A stretch of 64,000 bases of DNA from Olavius sp. associated proteobacterium Delta 1 (GCA_902749685.1 CACVKW010000228.1:62001-126000); one strand, 5' to 3'. Counted from the stretch's first letter, positions 46,029 through 56,704 are shown. Notes: generated from the sequence alone by a model not told the origin. Translations and numbers: made by a program.

Positions 46029-48578
46029 ATGAAAAATTTTCAAACATATCAGGTTCATCCGAATATACCGGAAAACCTTGCCTTTCTTGAAATGCTGTCC
46101 CGCAACATGTGGTGGTGCTGGAAAAAAGACGCCATTGAACTTTTTCGACGGATTGACCCGCCGCGGTGGGTGGAATCCGGGCGGAATCCGATCGCATTTC
46201 TGGCAAAAATTCCCCAGAACCGCTTTGAGCAACTGGCAGAAGATGACGGTTACCTGGCCCACCTGGATCGGGTTAGAGAAGCGTATCAAAGCCTGGTTCT
46301 GGATCCGGTCAGTGAAACGATGTTGCCGTTTCAACCCGGTGAAATCACCGCCTATTTTTCCATGGAGTTCGGTCTCCACGAGAGTCTTCCGCTGTTCGCC
46401 GGTGGTCTTGGCATTCTGGCCGGTGATCACCTGAAAGCGGCATCCAACCTGGCGCTGCCTTTAATCGGTATCGGCCTGATGTATCACGAGGGATATTTCC
46501 GCCAATATTTGAATCAGGAAGGATGGCAGCAGGAACAATACCCGCAAACCGATATTTATAACCTGCCGGTGGAGCGGGTGCAGGATCAAGCGGGTAACGA
46601 TTTGACCATTACGATTCAGGGGCCCGATGGACCGATTCATGCCATTCTCTGGAAAATAACAGTGGGTCGCATCCCCCTTTACCTGTTGGATACCAATATA
46701 GCCGAAAACCCCGCCGCTTCGCGTGAAATCACTTCACGATTGTACGCCGGAGAAAACAAGGTTCGTCTGGCCCAGGAGATGCTTCTGGGAATCGGGGGCA
46801 TGCAGGCGCTGGCGGCCATGGAAATAAAGGCCAAGGTTTTGCATATGAATGAGGGCCATTCTGCCTTTGCAAGTTTGCAGCGGCTGGCTCAAATCATGGC
46901 TGACTACCAGGTTGATCTCAAAACTGCGCTTGAGATCATTCCGCGAACCACGGTCTTTACCACCCATACCCCGGTGGCGGCCGGGCATGATGAATTTGCA
47001 GTGGATCTGGTCAAACCCTATTTAAAACCGCTCGAAGATCAGCTAAACGTTTCAGTGGACGAAATATTATCCTGGGGACAACCCGTGGGATCAAATGCCG
47101 ATGCACCGCTTTCCATGTTCATATTGGCATTGCATATGTCGGCCTATTGCAACGGGGTCAGTAAACTGCACGGCGCGGTGGCAAGACGGATGTGGTCACA
47201 CGTCTGGCCCCAGAGGCCCGAGGAAGAAGTGCCGATTTCCCATGTCACCAACGGAATCCATGTTCCGACATTTATTTCCCAGGAGCTCGCCTATCTCTTT
47301 GACCGCTATTTGGGGCCTGAGTGGTATTTAAGTTCCCGTAAATCTGAAAACATCGGTCGTATCGATGAAATCTACGATGAAGAGCTGTGGCGCGGCCACG
47401 AAATGAACCGCTCCCGACTGGTGCGTACCTGCCGCAAGCAACTCGTCGATCAATATGAAAGGCGCAACGCTCCGCGCAATGTACTGGAAGCCGTTGAAAC
47501 AGCACTTGACCAGGATACGTTAACAATTGCTTTTGCCCGACGGTTTGCAACCTACAAGCGGGCGAATTTGCTTTTGCAGGATGAAAAGCGCCTGGAATCG
47601 ATCATCAACAATAAGAAATTTCCGGTTCAGTTTATTTTTGCCGGCAAAGCACATCCCAAGGACAACGAAGGCAAGGAGCTGATCAAACGCCTGTTTCAGT
47701 TTGCCAGCAAACCGGCGGTTCGCGACAAAATCATTTTTCTGGAAAACTACGACATGCATCTGGCGCGACACCTGCTGCAGGGGGCGGATGTCTGGCTTAA
47801 CACCCCCCGGCGACCGTATGAGGCCTGCGGAACCTCCGGGATGAAAGCCGCCATGAACGGCTTGCTGAATGTCAGTATCCTGGATGGGTGGTGGTGTGAA
47901 GGATACTCGGAAGAAAGCGGCTGGCGCATCGGCAACGGTGAGGAATACCAGGATCATAGCTATCAGGACGCCATAGAGAGCCAGGCCCTTTACAATGTGT
48001 TGGAAAATGAAGTCATCCCGTGTTTCTATGATCGTAAAAACGGTGATCTGCCCGGCTGCTGGGTGAAAAAAATGAAAAATTCCATGAAAATGGCCATGGA
48101 ATCATTTTGCAGTTTGCGGATGGTGTCGGATTATGAAAAGCGCTATTATAATCCGGCGGCGGAGCGCTGGGATTTACTGCTGGCAAACAGCGCCGAAGAA
48201 GCCAAAAAATTGACCGCTCAGCTCAAGCGGCTTCGCGCCCACTGGAAAAAGATCCAGATCAAACCGCCGGTTAGACAAACACAGGAACCTTTTCGTGTTG
48301 GCGATTCCTTTCAGGTGACGGCCGAAGTCAATCTGGCGGAACTGAGCCCGGATGAAGTTGATGTGGAGCTTTACTACGGCAATTTGAAAACTTTGGATGA
48401 ATTAGCCACCAGCCATGTCGAACCGATGGCGGTCGCCGAGGATACTGGTAGCGGGAATTACATTTACGGCTGTACCTTAAGATGCAACATGTCGGGTCGA
48501 TTCGGATTTACGGTAAGAGTTTCGCCCCGCGGAGACAAACGTATTAAATCTACACCACGGCTGCTGGCGTGGGCCTGA
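46029..48578 (+). CDS. glgP: Alpha-glucan (glycogen) phosphorylase
   Basis: 849 residues, of the shorter phosphorylase type (TIGR02094-like) rather than classical GlgP. The N-terminal DUF3417-type part (PENLAFLEMLSRNMWWCW) leads into YFSMEFGLHESLPLFAGGLG. The PLP/phosphate region has RRPYEACGTSGMKAAMNGLLN with the conserved Lys. It releases glucose-1-phosphate from glycogen. It lies 237 bases after the debranching gene on the same strand, with only an AT-rich gap and a hairpin between, so the two may be one operon or two linked units. Confidence 0.92.
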   Translation: MKNFQTYQVHPNIPENLAFLEMLSRNMWWCWKKDAIELFRRIDPPRWVESGRNPIAFLAKIPQNRFEQLAEDDGYLAHLDRVREAYQSLVLDPVSETMLPFQPGEITAYFSMEFGLHESLPLFAGGLGILAGDHLKAASNLALPLIGIGLMYHEGYFRQYLNQEGWQQEQYPQTDIYNLPVERVQDQAGNDLTITIQGPDGPIHAILWKITVGRIPLYLLDTNIAENPAASREITSRLYAGENKVRLAQEMLLGIGGMQALAAMEIKAKVLHMNEGHSAFASLQRLAQIMADYQVDLKTALEIIPRTTVFTTHTPVAAGHDEFAVDLVKPYLKPLEDQLNVSVDEILSWGQPVGSNADAPLSMFILALHMSAYCNGVSKLHGAVARRMWSHVWPQRPEEEVPISHVTNGIHVPTFISQELAYLFDRYLGPEWYLSSRKSENIGRIDEIYDEELWRGHEMNRSRLVRTCRKQLVDQYERRNAPRNVLEAVETALDQDTLTIAFARRFATYKRANLLLQDEKRLESIINNKKFPVQFIFAGKAHPKDNEGKELIKRLFQFASKPAVRDKIIFLENYDMHLARHLLQGADVWLNTPRRPYEACGTSGMKAAMNGLLNVSILDGWWCEGYSEESGWRIGNGEEYQDHSYQDAIESQALYNVLENEVIPCFYDRKNGDLPGCWVKKMKNSMKMAMESFCSLRMVSDYEKRYYNPAAERWDLLLANSAEEAKKLTAQLKRLRAHWKKIQIKPPVRQTQEPFRVGDSFQVTAEVNLAELSPDEVDVELYYGNLKTLDELATSHVEPMAVAEDTGSGNYIYGCTLRCNMSGRFGFTVRVSPRGDKRIKSTPRLLAWA

Positions 48579-48773
48579 CAGCAATAGCGGGGTTAAGCGG
48601 TTCAACGTTAACAGTTCCCGGTAAAATACCCCAATCCGCTACCTCGAAATACATTCTCTGGCGCGGTTTTATTATAATCTCAAAAAAGGCTTTGCTAAAT
48701 TTTTTAATTGGTGCCAAACAGTTAGGATGAATCCATCTGAAACTGAAATAAAAGACACTGAAAGGCCCAAGTT

Positions 48774-50327
48774 ATGTCCGAAACTCCCTGCAACCCACGG
48801 GTCCTGGTCGTAACTCCGGAAGTTACCTATCTGCCCCACCGCATGGGGGGGTTGGCTTCTTTTTATACGGCTAAAGCCGGCGGCCTGGCTGATGTGTCGG
48901 CCTCGCTGATCAGCGCCCTGTTTGAACAGGGAGCTGATGTCCATGTGGCCATACCGGATTACCGTGCCCTTTTCAGCGATAAATTAGCCCCGGTTTTAAA
49001 TAAGGAATTCAACCGGATTCAGCGAAAAATGCCTGACGACCGCATCCATCTGGCCGAGGATCGGGCATTTTACTATATCAACCGGGTCTACTCTCTGTAC
49101 GGCGCCGAAAATGTTAAACTCTCCCTGGCATTTCAACGGGAAGTCATTAACAACATTGTTCCCCGGGTTCAACCGGACCTGATCCACTGCAATGACTGGA
49201 TGACGGGTTTGATCCCGGCCATGGCCCGGGAACAGGGTATTCCCTGCCTTTTTACGGTTCACAACGTGCACACCGTAAAGACTTCCCTGGCAGCAATTGA
49301 AGACAGGGGAATTGATGGCGCCTACTTCTGGCAAAATCTGTATTTTGATGACATGGCCACCAGCTATGAGCAGACCCGCGACACCAATCCGGTGGATCTG
49401 CTGTCAAGCGGAATTTTTGCGGCCCACTTCGTTAATGTTGTCAGCCCGACTTTTTTGCAGGAAATTATCGCTGGCAAACACCCCTTTGTTGAAGCCCCGA
49501 TTCGTCGAGAGCTAACCAACAAAGTACAATCCGATTGTGCGGCCGGGATACTTAATGCACCCGATCCATCCTTTGATCCGGCAACTGATGTAGATCTGGC
49601 ACAAAAATTCGGTCCGGCAGATCACACCGCCGGGAAAAAAGAAAACAAACGCTATTTACAAAAGACGCTGGGCTTGATTCAGGATGCTCGGGCCCCGGTA
49701 TTTTTCTGGCCTTCGCGGCTGGACCCGGTTCAAAAAGGATGTCAGCTATTGGCAGAAATATTCTACCGGGTAATTTCCAGCTACTGGAATCAGAATCTGC
49801 AAATCGTTTTCGTAGCCAATGGTGATTATCAAAGGGCCTTTCAGGACATCGTTAATTATCACAAATTTCAAGAACGCGTTGCAATTTGTGAATTTAGCAA
49901 TGAAATGGAACATTTGGCTTACGGTGCAGCTGATTTTATCCTGATGCCCTCCAGCTTTGAACCCTGCGGGCTGCCGCAAATGATTGCACCGATCTACGGG
50001 GCACTACCGGTGGCCCATGACACCGGCGGCATCCATGACACCATCATCCACCTGGATGTGGCGAACAATACCGGAAACGGCTTTTTGTTTAAAAATTTCG
50101 ACGCCAACGGTTTGTTTTGGGCCCTGGAGCAAGCCATGGTGTTTTACAATTTGCCCCCAAAAACTAAATCCGCTCAAATTAAGCGCATCATGAAAAAGAG
50201 TGCCGCTACGTACACCCATGCCAATACGGCACGAAAATATATTGAGCTGTATGAAAAGATGCTGCAGCGTCCGCTAATTGCCGATACAGTCCCGGACACC
50301 TGCCGCGATAACTTTGATCGCAAATGA
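48774..50327 (+). CDS. glgA: Glycogen/starch synthase, GT5 family
   Basis: 517 residues. The N-terminal domain has RVLVVTPEV and the family KAGGLADVSASL (usually KxGGLGDV), HCNDWMTGLIPAMA and FTVHNVH. The C-terminal domain has the retaining-transferase FEPCGLPQMIAPIYGALPVAHDTGG with the catalytic Glu. It builds alpha-1,4-glucan from ADP- or UDP-glucose; the donor cannot be told, although a UDP-glucose enzyme is nearby and no glgC is. The branching enzyme start overlaps its stop (ATGA). An insert of about 40 residues near 230-290 is unlike short GlgA proteins. Confidence 0.9.
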   Translation: MSETPCNPRVLVVTPEVTYLPHRMGGLASFYTAKAGGLADVSASLISALFEQGADVHVAIPDYRALFSDKLAPVLNKEFNRIQRKMPDDRIHLAEDRAFYYINRVYSLYGAENVKLSLAFQREVINNIVPRVQPDLIHCNDWMTGLIPAMAREQGIPCLFTVHNVHTVKTSLAAIEDRGIDGAYFWQNLYFDDMATSYEQTRDTNPVDLLSSGIFAAHFVNVVSPTFLQEIIAGKHPFVEAPIRRELTNKVQSDCAAGILNAPDPSFDPATDVDLAQKFGPADHTAGKKENKRYLQKTLGLIQDARAPVFFWPSRLDPVQKGCQLLAEIFYRVISSYWNQNLQIVFVANGDYQRAFQDIVNYHKFQERVAICEFSNEMEHLAYGAADFILMPSSFEPCGLPQMIAPIYGALPVAHDTGGIHDTIIHLDVANNTGNGFLFKNFDANGLFWALEQAMVFYNLPPKTKSAQIKRIMKKSAATYTHANTARKYIELYEKMLQRPLIADTVPDTCRDNFDRK

Positions 50328-52408
50328 GTTCATCAAATCATCCATCGCCTTTTATAACACCTGATAAAGTCAAACACGCTTTAGAACGCCTTTTTAATAT
50401 AGATCCGTATTTGAAACCCTACGAAAGTATCCTTGCCCGGCGGCTGTTAAAAATCGAAACCATTGAGACGCGTCTTACGGGCAAAAAGATTAAACTGACC
50501 GATTTTGCCTCGGGCCATGAATACTTTGGTCTCCATTTTCGGGACAATCAATGGATTTTACGAGAATGGGCGCCAAACGCCAATCAAATTTTTCTAATCG
50601 GAGATATAACCGGCTGGCAGGAAAATGAGGCGTTTGCGCTTCAGTGTCTTGATGATGAAAACGTTTGGGAGATCCGCCTGCCAGCCGAAAAGCTAAAACA
50701 CCTGGATTTGTATCGACTGCGTGTCCATTGGCCCGGCGGTGAGGGAGACCGCATCCCCGCTTATGCCCGCCGCGTGGTCCAGGATCCACACACCTTAATT
50801 TTCAATGCCCAGGTCTGGTTTCCCGACGCCCCCTACCAATGGCTCTGTCGTGATTTTCGCCGTACAGATGAGGCTCCGCTAATATACGAAGCCCATATCG
50901 GCATGGCCCAGGAAAAAGAGGCCATCGGATCTTTTGAGGAATTCAGCGAGAATGTTCTGCCCCGGATTGTAAAATCCGGCTACAATACAATCCAGCTAAT
51001 GGCAATCCAGGAACATCCTTATTACGGTTCATTCGGATACCAGGTGTCCAATTTTTTTGCCGTATCCTCCCGTTTCGGTACCCCGGATGAACTCAAAGCC
51101 ATGATTGACAAAGCCCACGCAGCCGGTTTGGCCGTGCTCATGGACATTGTCCATTCCCACGCTGTTTCAAATGAAGCCGAAGGCCTCAGCCGCTTTGACG
51201 GCACCCTGCATCAATACTTTCATGACGGTGACCGTGGACAGCACAAACTCTGGGATTCCCGTTGTTTTGACTACGGCAGGTACCAGGTTCTGCATTTTCT
51301 GCTTTCCAACTGCCGTTTCTGGCTGGATGAATACCGCTTTGACGGATTTCGCTTCGACGGGATTACCTCCATGCTTTATCTGCATCACGGCATGAACAAA
51401 GCGTTTACCGCTTACGGCGACTATTTCGGATCAGACATGGATGAAGATGCCCTGTGCTATCTGGCACTAGCCAACCGCCTCATTCACGATTTGCGACCGG
51501 ATGCAGTCACCATCGCCGAAGATGTCAGCGGCATGCCGGGTCTGGCATCATCACAAGAAACAGGCGGCTATGGTTTTGACTACCGATTTGCCATGGGAAT
51601 CCCGGATTACTGGATCAAACTGATTAAAGAATTTTCAGATGAACGCTGGCCCATAGGACATCTGTGGCATGAACTGACCAACCGACGTGCTGATGAAAAA
51701 ACCATCAGCTATGCCGAATCCCACGACCAGGCCCTGGTGGGAGATAAATCCATAATCTTTCGGCTGATGGGTGCGGCCATGTACGACCACATGAGTATCG
51801 GCGATGGAAATATCACAGCCGACCGCGGCCTGGCGCTGCATAAAATGATCCGTCTGATTACCCTGTCCACCGCCGGATCCGGCTATTTAAATTTTATGGG
51901 CAATGAATTCGGGCACCCGGAGTGGATCGATTTTCCACGCGAGGGCAACAATTGGTCCTACCGGCATGCCAGACGCCAGTGGAATCTGGTGGATGACCGC
52001 AGTTTGAAATATCGGTATCTCGCTGAGTTTGATCGGGATATGATTCTAACGGCAAAAAAATTCAAACTCCTGCAACACCCCTCCTTAAACCTATTATACG
52101 AGCATTCAGACGACAAGCTGCTATTATTCCAAAGAGCCGGCCTTTTGTTTGCCTTCAATTTCCACCCGGATCGCTCATACTCGGATTATCGTTTTGAAGC
52201 GCCGGCGGGAACGTACAAAATGATCATTGACTCCGATGCGCCACAATACGGCGGCCACAACCGACTGATGGCAGATCAGGAACATTTAACGCAGCACGGT
52301 AATGTCGCGGACCGCAAAACCGATTTTCTCAGCCTCTATCTTCCCTCACGGACGGCCCTGGTTTTTGAGCTAGCGAATCCGCCCTGGAAAACAGCAGATT
52401 CAGCTTAG
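50324..52408 (+). CDS. 1,4-alpha-glucan branching enzyme, eukaryotic-like GH13 subfamily
   Basis: 694 residues. A CBM48 N-terminal domain (FGLHFRDNQWILREWAPNAN) is followed by a GH13 barrel. The barrel has MDIVHSHAV, FDGFRFDGITSMLYLHHG (nucleophile Asp), IAEDVSGMPG (acid/base Glu) and YAESHDQALVGDK (HD pair). MLY-x-HHG and SHDQALVGDK are marks of the eukaryotic-type branching enzymes rather than E. coli GlgB. It introduces alpha-1,6 branches into glycogen made by the preceding synthase, with which it overlaps by 4 bases. It is the last gene of the glycogen cluster. Confidence 0.93.
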   Translation: MSSSNHPSPFITPDKVKHALERLFNIDPYLKPYESILARRLLKIETIETRLTGKKIKLTDFASGHEYFGLHFRDNQWILREWAPNANQIFLIGDITGWQENEAFALQCLDDENVWEIRLPAEKLKHLDLYRLRVHWPGGEGDRIPAYARRVVQDPHTLIFNAQVWFPDAPYQWLCRDFRRTDEAPLIYEAHIGMAQEKEAIGSFEEFSENVLPRIVKSGYNTIQLMAIQEHPYYGSFGYQVSNFFAVSSRFGTPDELKAMIDKAHAAGLAVLMDIVHSHAVSNEAEGLSRFDGTLHQYFHDGDRGQHKLWDSRCFDYGRYQVLHFLLSNCRFWLDEYRFDGFRFDGITSMLYLHHGMNKAFTAYGDYFGSDMDEDALCYLALANRLIHDLRPDAVTIAEDVSGMPGLASSQETGGYGFDYRFAMGIPDYWIKLIKEFSDERWPIGHLWHELTNRRADEKTISYAESHDQALVGDKSIIFRLMGAAMYDHMSIGDGNITADRGLALHKMIRLITLSTAGSGYLNFMGNEFGHPEWIDFPREGNNWSYRHARRQWNLVDDRSLKYRYLAEFDRDMILTAKKFKLLQHPSLNLLYEHSDDKLLLFQRAGLLFAFNFHPDRSYSDYRFEAPAGTYKMIIDSDAPQYGGHNRLMADQEHLTQHGNVADRKTDFLSLYLPSRTALVFELANPPWKTADSA

Positions 52409-52503
52409 CAAATTGTTCTTTGAAAACAGAAGCATTCGGATATGAATCGAAAGAATGGTTTGCACAGGAATCGTTCTTTAAAAAATATAGTATGGGGTCG
52501 GTT

Positions 52504-53100
52504 CTATAAATTTTTATAATTATAATAATATTTTAAAACCCGTCTAACATACTCTTCGGTCTCTTCGTAAGGCGGGATTGTTTTATAACGATCCACTGCT
52601 GTGGGGCCGGCGTTATAAGCAGCAAGGGATAATGCCAGTTTGCCGTCGAATCGATCATATAATTGTCTGAAATAGCGCGCACCGGCATTGATGTTTTGGG
52701 TCGGGTCAAAAGGGTCTTTGAGTCCCAGGAGTTTGAAATTTTGCGGCATGATTTGCATCAATCCCATGGCCCCCTTTTTCGAAACGGCCTGTGCATCGAA
52801 ATCCGATTCCGCTTTGATAATGGCTTTGAGCAGTGGAAATGAAAGCCCGAATCGATCAGATGCTTCGGTGATCAAATCATCATATTTTTCACTATAATAC
52901 CAAGAAGGCGCAGACTTACCCCTTTCGCGCAAAAACAGTTTGAATTCATTGCTTGATGAAGTTGGAGCATTGGTAAAATGCATCACGCCATTTTCATCAA
53001 TGTAACGATAGATATCCGCAAATGCAGCGGGTGCCAGGAATGTAATAATTATAGCATAACTTGTTAGTATTATTACAATTTTATTTATTGAACCAGTCAT
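52504..53100 (-). CDS. Lytic transglycosylase (SLT) with DUF4124 domain
   Basis: 198 residues from the ATG at 53100, which has GAAGG nearby and starts a signal peptide (IVIILTSYAIIITFLAPAAFA). A DUF4124-like segment (DIYRYIDENGVMHFTNAPTS) precedes an SLT domain: IKAESDFDAQAVSKKGAMGL with the catalytic Glu, MQIMP, NINAGARYFRQL and LAAYNAGPTAV. It cleaves peptidoglycan in the periplasm. It is single, downstream of a much larger helicase gene on the same strand, with 166 bases between. The open frame continues 5' of the chosen start without a ribosome site. Confidence 0.92.
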   Translation of the reverse strand: MTGSINKIVIILTSYAIIITFLAPAAFADIYRYIDENGVMHFTNAPTSSSNEFKLFLRERGKSAPSWYYSEKYDDLITEASDRFGLSFPLLKAIIKAESDFDAQAVSKKGAMGLMQIMPQNFKLLGLKDPFDPTQNINAGARYFRQLYDRFDGKLALSLAAYNAGPTAVDRYKTIPPYEETEEYVRRVLKYYYNYKNL

Positions 53101-53266
53101 ACGGCCTTCATTTCTGTCTGCGTTGTCCAAAATTTTTATATTCAACCTTATATTAAATTTTATACACCATCTGCTGTTAAAATTCAATAAATTTGTTTTT
53201 TTCACTGTATTTTTAGTTGGTTAGATGGCGGCACATCATGGTGTATTTTATACGACACCTTTTAAT

Positions 53267-56200
53267 TTAAAACAGTTTCATCTGAACCGGCTGCTGTTTG
53301 TCATTTTTTTTCTTTTTCAGAACGGGTGATTCATCAATTTTAAGTTGCTTTTCAATGTCCTCAACAAATTGAGACAGATTGCGATCGAAATGCCTGCCGT
53401 GTATCCTGCGCTTTTTGGCATGGGTTAAATAGAGTCTTTCCATCGCTCTCGTCATGGCAACATAAAACAGTCGTCTTTCTTGCCGGATATCATTTTCCTC
53501 GCGATCAGGCCTGCGATAGGGGATTAGCGTTTCCTCGCAGCCGGCAATAAATACCACTGGAAACTCCAACCCCTTAGAAGCGTGCATGGTCATTAAAGAA
53601 ACCTTTTCAACCGCCGGTGCATAGGTGTCCGTATCTGTATGCAGCGCGGTGGCTGCAAAAAAATCCGTCGTATTGCCGTTAAACCGATCGGCATAATCCA
53701 GTAATCGGACAAATGCTTCTTGGGTGTTGACATCATTGCTCAACATTCCGGACAACTTTGTTTTTTTTTGAAGAAATTGCAGCTTGTCCACCACCGATAA
53801 GCCGGTCAACTCGGTTTTGTAGTGTTCAATATGATTGGAAAAATCATTTAATTTCTGTTGTTTGGCGGAAGCCATACCGGGGATGGGAAACCGGTTGACT
53901 TTAATCAACCCCTCCTGGAGAGAAAATCGGTTTTGAAAGCACCAATTCTTAAACTGATCTAACGCTTTTTTGCCGAGTCCGGGTCGGGCAATTTTAAGGA
54001 TCTTGTCATAATCAAAAAAACCACCGTTACCCTCAATTATTTTCAAATAGGATATAAGTTCAGGCAGTCCCGCCGGGTCTAATACAGTTTCCCGGCTGGC
54101 TATTTGAAACGGGATGCCTCTTTTTTCAAATATTTCGGCTATTGCGCGGTGCTGATCGTGGGTGCGGTATAAAACAGCAAAATCGGAATAGCTGTATGGT
54201 TTAGCAAGATTGGCATCTTTGACCGTACCGGTGTCAATCGAATGAAAACCGGTTCCTCCGATCTGTTGCTCGATGACCCGGGCAATGCATTCGGCCTCGG
54301 CTTTCTCGTTGACCAACTCGAGAATGCTGATGGTTTTTACACCTCCTAATTCAGAATATGTCCGAATATCAGATGATTGAATACGATGACCCTTGATAAC
54401 CTGAAAGGAAGCACTCAATATCGTTTCAGTTGATCGATAATTGCGGGTCAGTTTAATTTCTGCGCTGTTCGAATAATCATTTTTAAATCGGTTAAAGAGA
54501 GTCACATCCGAACCTCTAAACCCGTAGATGGACTGATCCGGATCGCCAATCACACACAGATCCCGCACAGCATCGGCCTCCGGTACCAGTGCTCGAATGA
54601 TACGATACTGAGCCGGGTTCAAGTCCTGGTATTCATCAACAAAAATATGTTGAAATTGATCCCGATATTTACGGCGCTGACCGGCTTTGGCTTCCAGCAG
54701 TTTGACGACATTAAAAATAAGATCTTCAAAATCACAATAACCCTGAATGGCCAGCAGACGTTGATATACCTTGTAGATGTTAGAAATAATCCGGTCCTGG
54801 GGATCGTTGCGGTTCAAAGTTGCAAACTCTGCCGGATCGAGGACCTGTTGTTTGGCGTCCATAATGCGGTTTAAAATTTTATTCGGTTTCAAAGCAAACT
54901 GGTGTCCGGCCGCCTTCACATACCTAACGGCTTCGGCAATCAATGCACGGCGATGATCCTCATCTATAATGCCGCTGGGTTTGACCTTTTGTTCATTTAA
55001 TATTTTAAAGCAAAGCGCATGAAATGTGGCCACCAGCGGTAACTTGCGGGAACCACCGATCAATGCGCTGAGTCTTTCGCCCATCTCTTGGGCCGCTTTA
55101 TTGGTAAACGCTACCGCCAGAATATGTTGCGGTAACACTTTCTTTTCGTTGATCAGGTAGGCAATTCGATGGGTCAGGGTACGGGTTTTGCCGGTGCCGG
55201 GTCCGGCGACAATCAACAAGGGACCGCCTGAATATTCAACTGCCCGGCGCTGATCGTGGTTTAATTGAACCGCAGGGACGGGTGTATCAGGATTGCCGGT
55301 GTCAATTGCAGCCGGTGCATTGACGGGGTCGGATGAATTTATAATCGCTGCGTCCTGTTGTGGGGTATTCGGACTTTCCGATTTCGCCGGTTGTGAAGAT
55401 GATTCGGCTTGAGGTATTGAAAAAAGTGTTTTTTGACCCTGCAGTTGTTCGCGTTCCTGATTTTTAAATATTTTTACCTGGCCATATTCCCCATCAAATC
55501 CGGGAAGAACATCAATTTCCTTGTGGCGCATTCTTCTAATTGCTTCTGCCAAAAGCGGAATACCGGCTTTTTCAATGTCATCCATTGTCAGCCGATGCAA
55601 TATATCAAATTCGGACCCCAGTTGATTAAGTACGGCCTGGTAATTTTTTTGGACTTTTTTTGAATTGGACCCCACCATTAAAATTTCGGAAAGAATATCA
55701 GCCAGTTGAATGATACTATGGTAGGCCGGACGCTTTGGCGGTTTTTCATTTTCCCGGCGGTCCGCCAACTCTTGCACCCGATACAACACACCGAGGGTCA
55801 ATCCTTTGCCGCAGACCGGGCATTTGCCGCCATAGCGCTTGGTTTTTTGCGGCCAGAGGCGAACCTCGCAATTGCGATGTCCATCCAAATGATACTTGCC
55901 TTCTTCGGGATAAAATTCAAAGGTAGCCGGAAACTTGTCTGGATCTCCTGATTTAAGGGCCGATTTAATATCATCGAAGGATAAAGACGCATTAAACAGG
56001 TTGGCTTCCCGTCCCACATTCATTGGTGAATGGGCATCCGAGTTGGACACCAGTGTCAAACCATCCAGACCGGAAACTCGCCAGTTCATCGGTGGGTCGG
56101 AAGAAAGCCCGGTTTCAACGGCAAATATGTGAGTTGTTAAATCTTCGAAACATTCTTCAACCGAATCAAAGCCGGATTTTGAACCCAGCAACGAAAACCA

Positions 56201-56704
56201 GGGTGTCCAGATGTGTGCCGGTATTAGAAATCCCTGTTCTGATGTTTCCAATAAAATTTCCAGAAGATTACGGGCATCCAGGCCCAGAATCGGTCTTCCG
56301 TCGGATTTAATGTTGCCTATATTATCCAGTTTGGCATTAAACTTTTCGACTGCAGCCAGATCCGGCATCAGAACCAGATTATGATTTTTACGGGTTTTAT
56401 TGTTTTTTTTATATATATTGCTGATTTCGGTGGACAAAATAAAACGAACCCTATTCCGGCAGGATCGTGGAATCTCCTGGTCACAATACTTTGCATAACC
56501 TTTTTTTAGTTTGAAAAGTCCAGGTTCGGCCGGCTCCAGTTTTTCACAGATTTCAGAAAACCAGGCCGGGTAGGTAAAATCACCGGTTCCGACGACGGTA
56601 ACCCCTTTTAACTGGGCGGCAATATATAAATTTTCTAGATCCAGGTTTTTAGCCGTCGCCCTGGAGTATTTAGAATGAACATGTAAATCAGCTATGAATT
56701 CCAT
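53267..56704 (-). CDS. PHP-domain/UvrD superfamily I helicase fusion
   Basis: 1145 residues from the ATG at 56704; a TTG four codons earlier is possible. Residues 1 to about 400 form a PHP-like phosphoesterase (FIADLHVHSKYSRAT, GTGDFTYP, STEIS, NSDAHSP) with a CPVCGKG zinc-knuckle half. After a low-complexity linker the UvrD/PcrA helicase begins: AGPGTGKTRTLTHR (Walker A), DEYQDLNPAQ, GDPDQSIYGFRG, TRNYRS, and VALMTMHASKGLEF-like (SLMTMHASKGLEF). The protein would couple a nuclease-like domain to 3'-5' unwinding in DNA repair. Several metal-binding His/Asp of PHP seem conserved. Confidence 0.92.
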   Translation of the reverse strand: MEFIADLHVHSKYSRATAKNLDLENLYIAAQLKGVTVVGTGDFTYPAWFSEICEKLEPAEPGLFKLKKGYAKYCDQEIPRSCRNRVRFILSTEISNIYKKNNKTRKNHNLVLMPDLAAVEKFNAKLDNIGNIKSDGRPILGLDARNLLEILLETSEQGFLIPAHIWTPWFSLLGSKSGFDSVEECFEDLTTHIFAVETGLSSDPPMNWRVSGLDGLTLVSNSDAHSPMNVGREANLFNASLSFDDIKSALKSGDPDKFPATFEFYPEEGKYHLDGHRNCEVRLWPQKTKRYGGKCPVCGKGLTLGVLYRVQELADRRENEKPPKRPAYHSIIQLADILSEILMVGSNSKKVQKNYQAVLNQLGSEFDILHRLTMDDIEKAGIPLLAEAIRRMRHKEIDVLPGFDGEYGQVKIFKNQEREQLQGQKTLFSIPQAESSSQPAKSESPNTPQQDAAIINSSDPVNAPAAIDTGNPDTPVPAVQLNHDQRRAVEYSGGPLLIVAGPGTGKTRTLTHRIAYLINEKKVLPQHILAVAFTNKAAQEMGERLSALIGGSRKLPLVATFHALCFKILNEQKVKPSGIIDEDHRRALIAEAVRYVKAAGHQFALKPNKILNRIMDAKQQVLDPAEFATLNRNDPQDRIISNIYKVYQRLLAIQGYCDFEDLIFNVVKLLEAKAGQRRKYRDQFQHIFVDEYQDLNPAQYRIIRALVPEADAVRDLCVIGDPDQSIYGFRGSDVTLFNRFKNDYSNSAEIKLTRNYRSTETILSASFQVIKGHRIQSSDIRTYSELGGVKTISILELVNEKAEAECIARVIEQQIGGTGFHSIDTGTVKDANLAKPYSYSDFAVLYRTHDQHRAIAEIFEKRGIPFQIASRETVLDPAGLPELISYLKIIEGNGGFFDYDKILKIARPGLGKKALDQFKNWCFQNRFSLQEGLIKVNRFPIPGMASAKQQKLNDFSNHIEHYKTELTGLSVVDKLQFLQKKTKLSGMLSNDVNTQEAFVRLLDYADRFNGNTTDFFAATALHTDTDTYAPAVEKVSLMTMHASKGLEFPVVFIAGCEETLIPYRRPDREENDIRQERRLFYVAMTRAMERLYLTHAKKRRIHGRHFDRNLSQFVEDIEKQLKIDESPVLKKKKNDKQQPVQMKLF

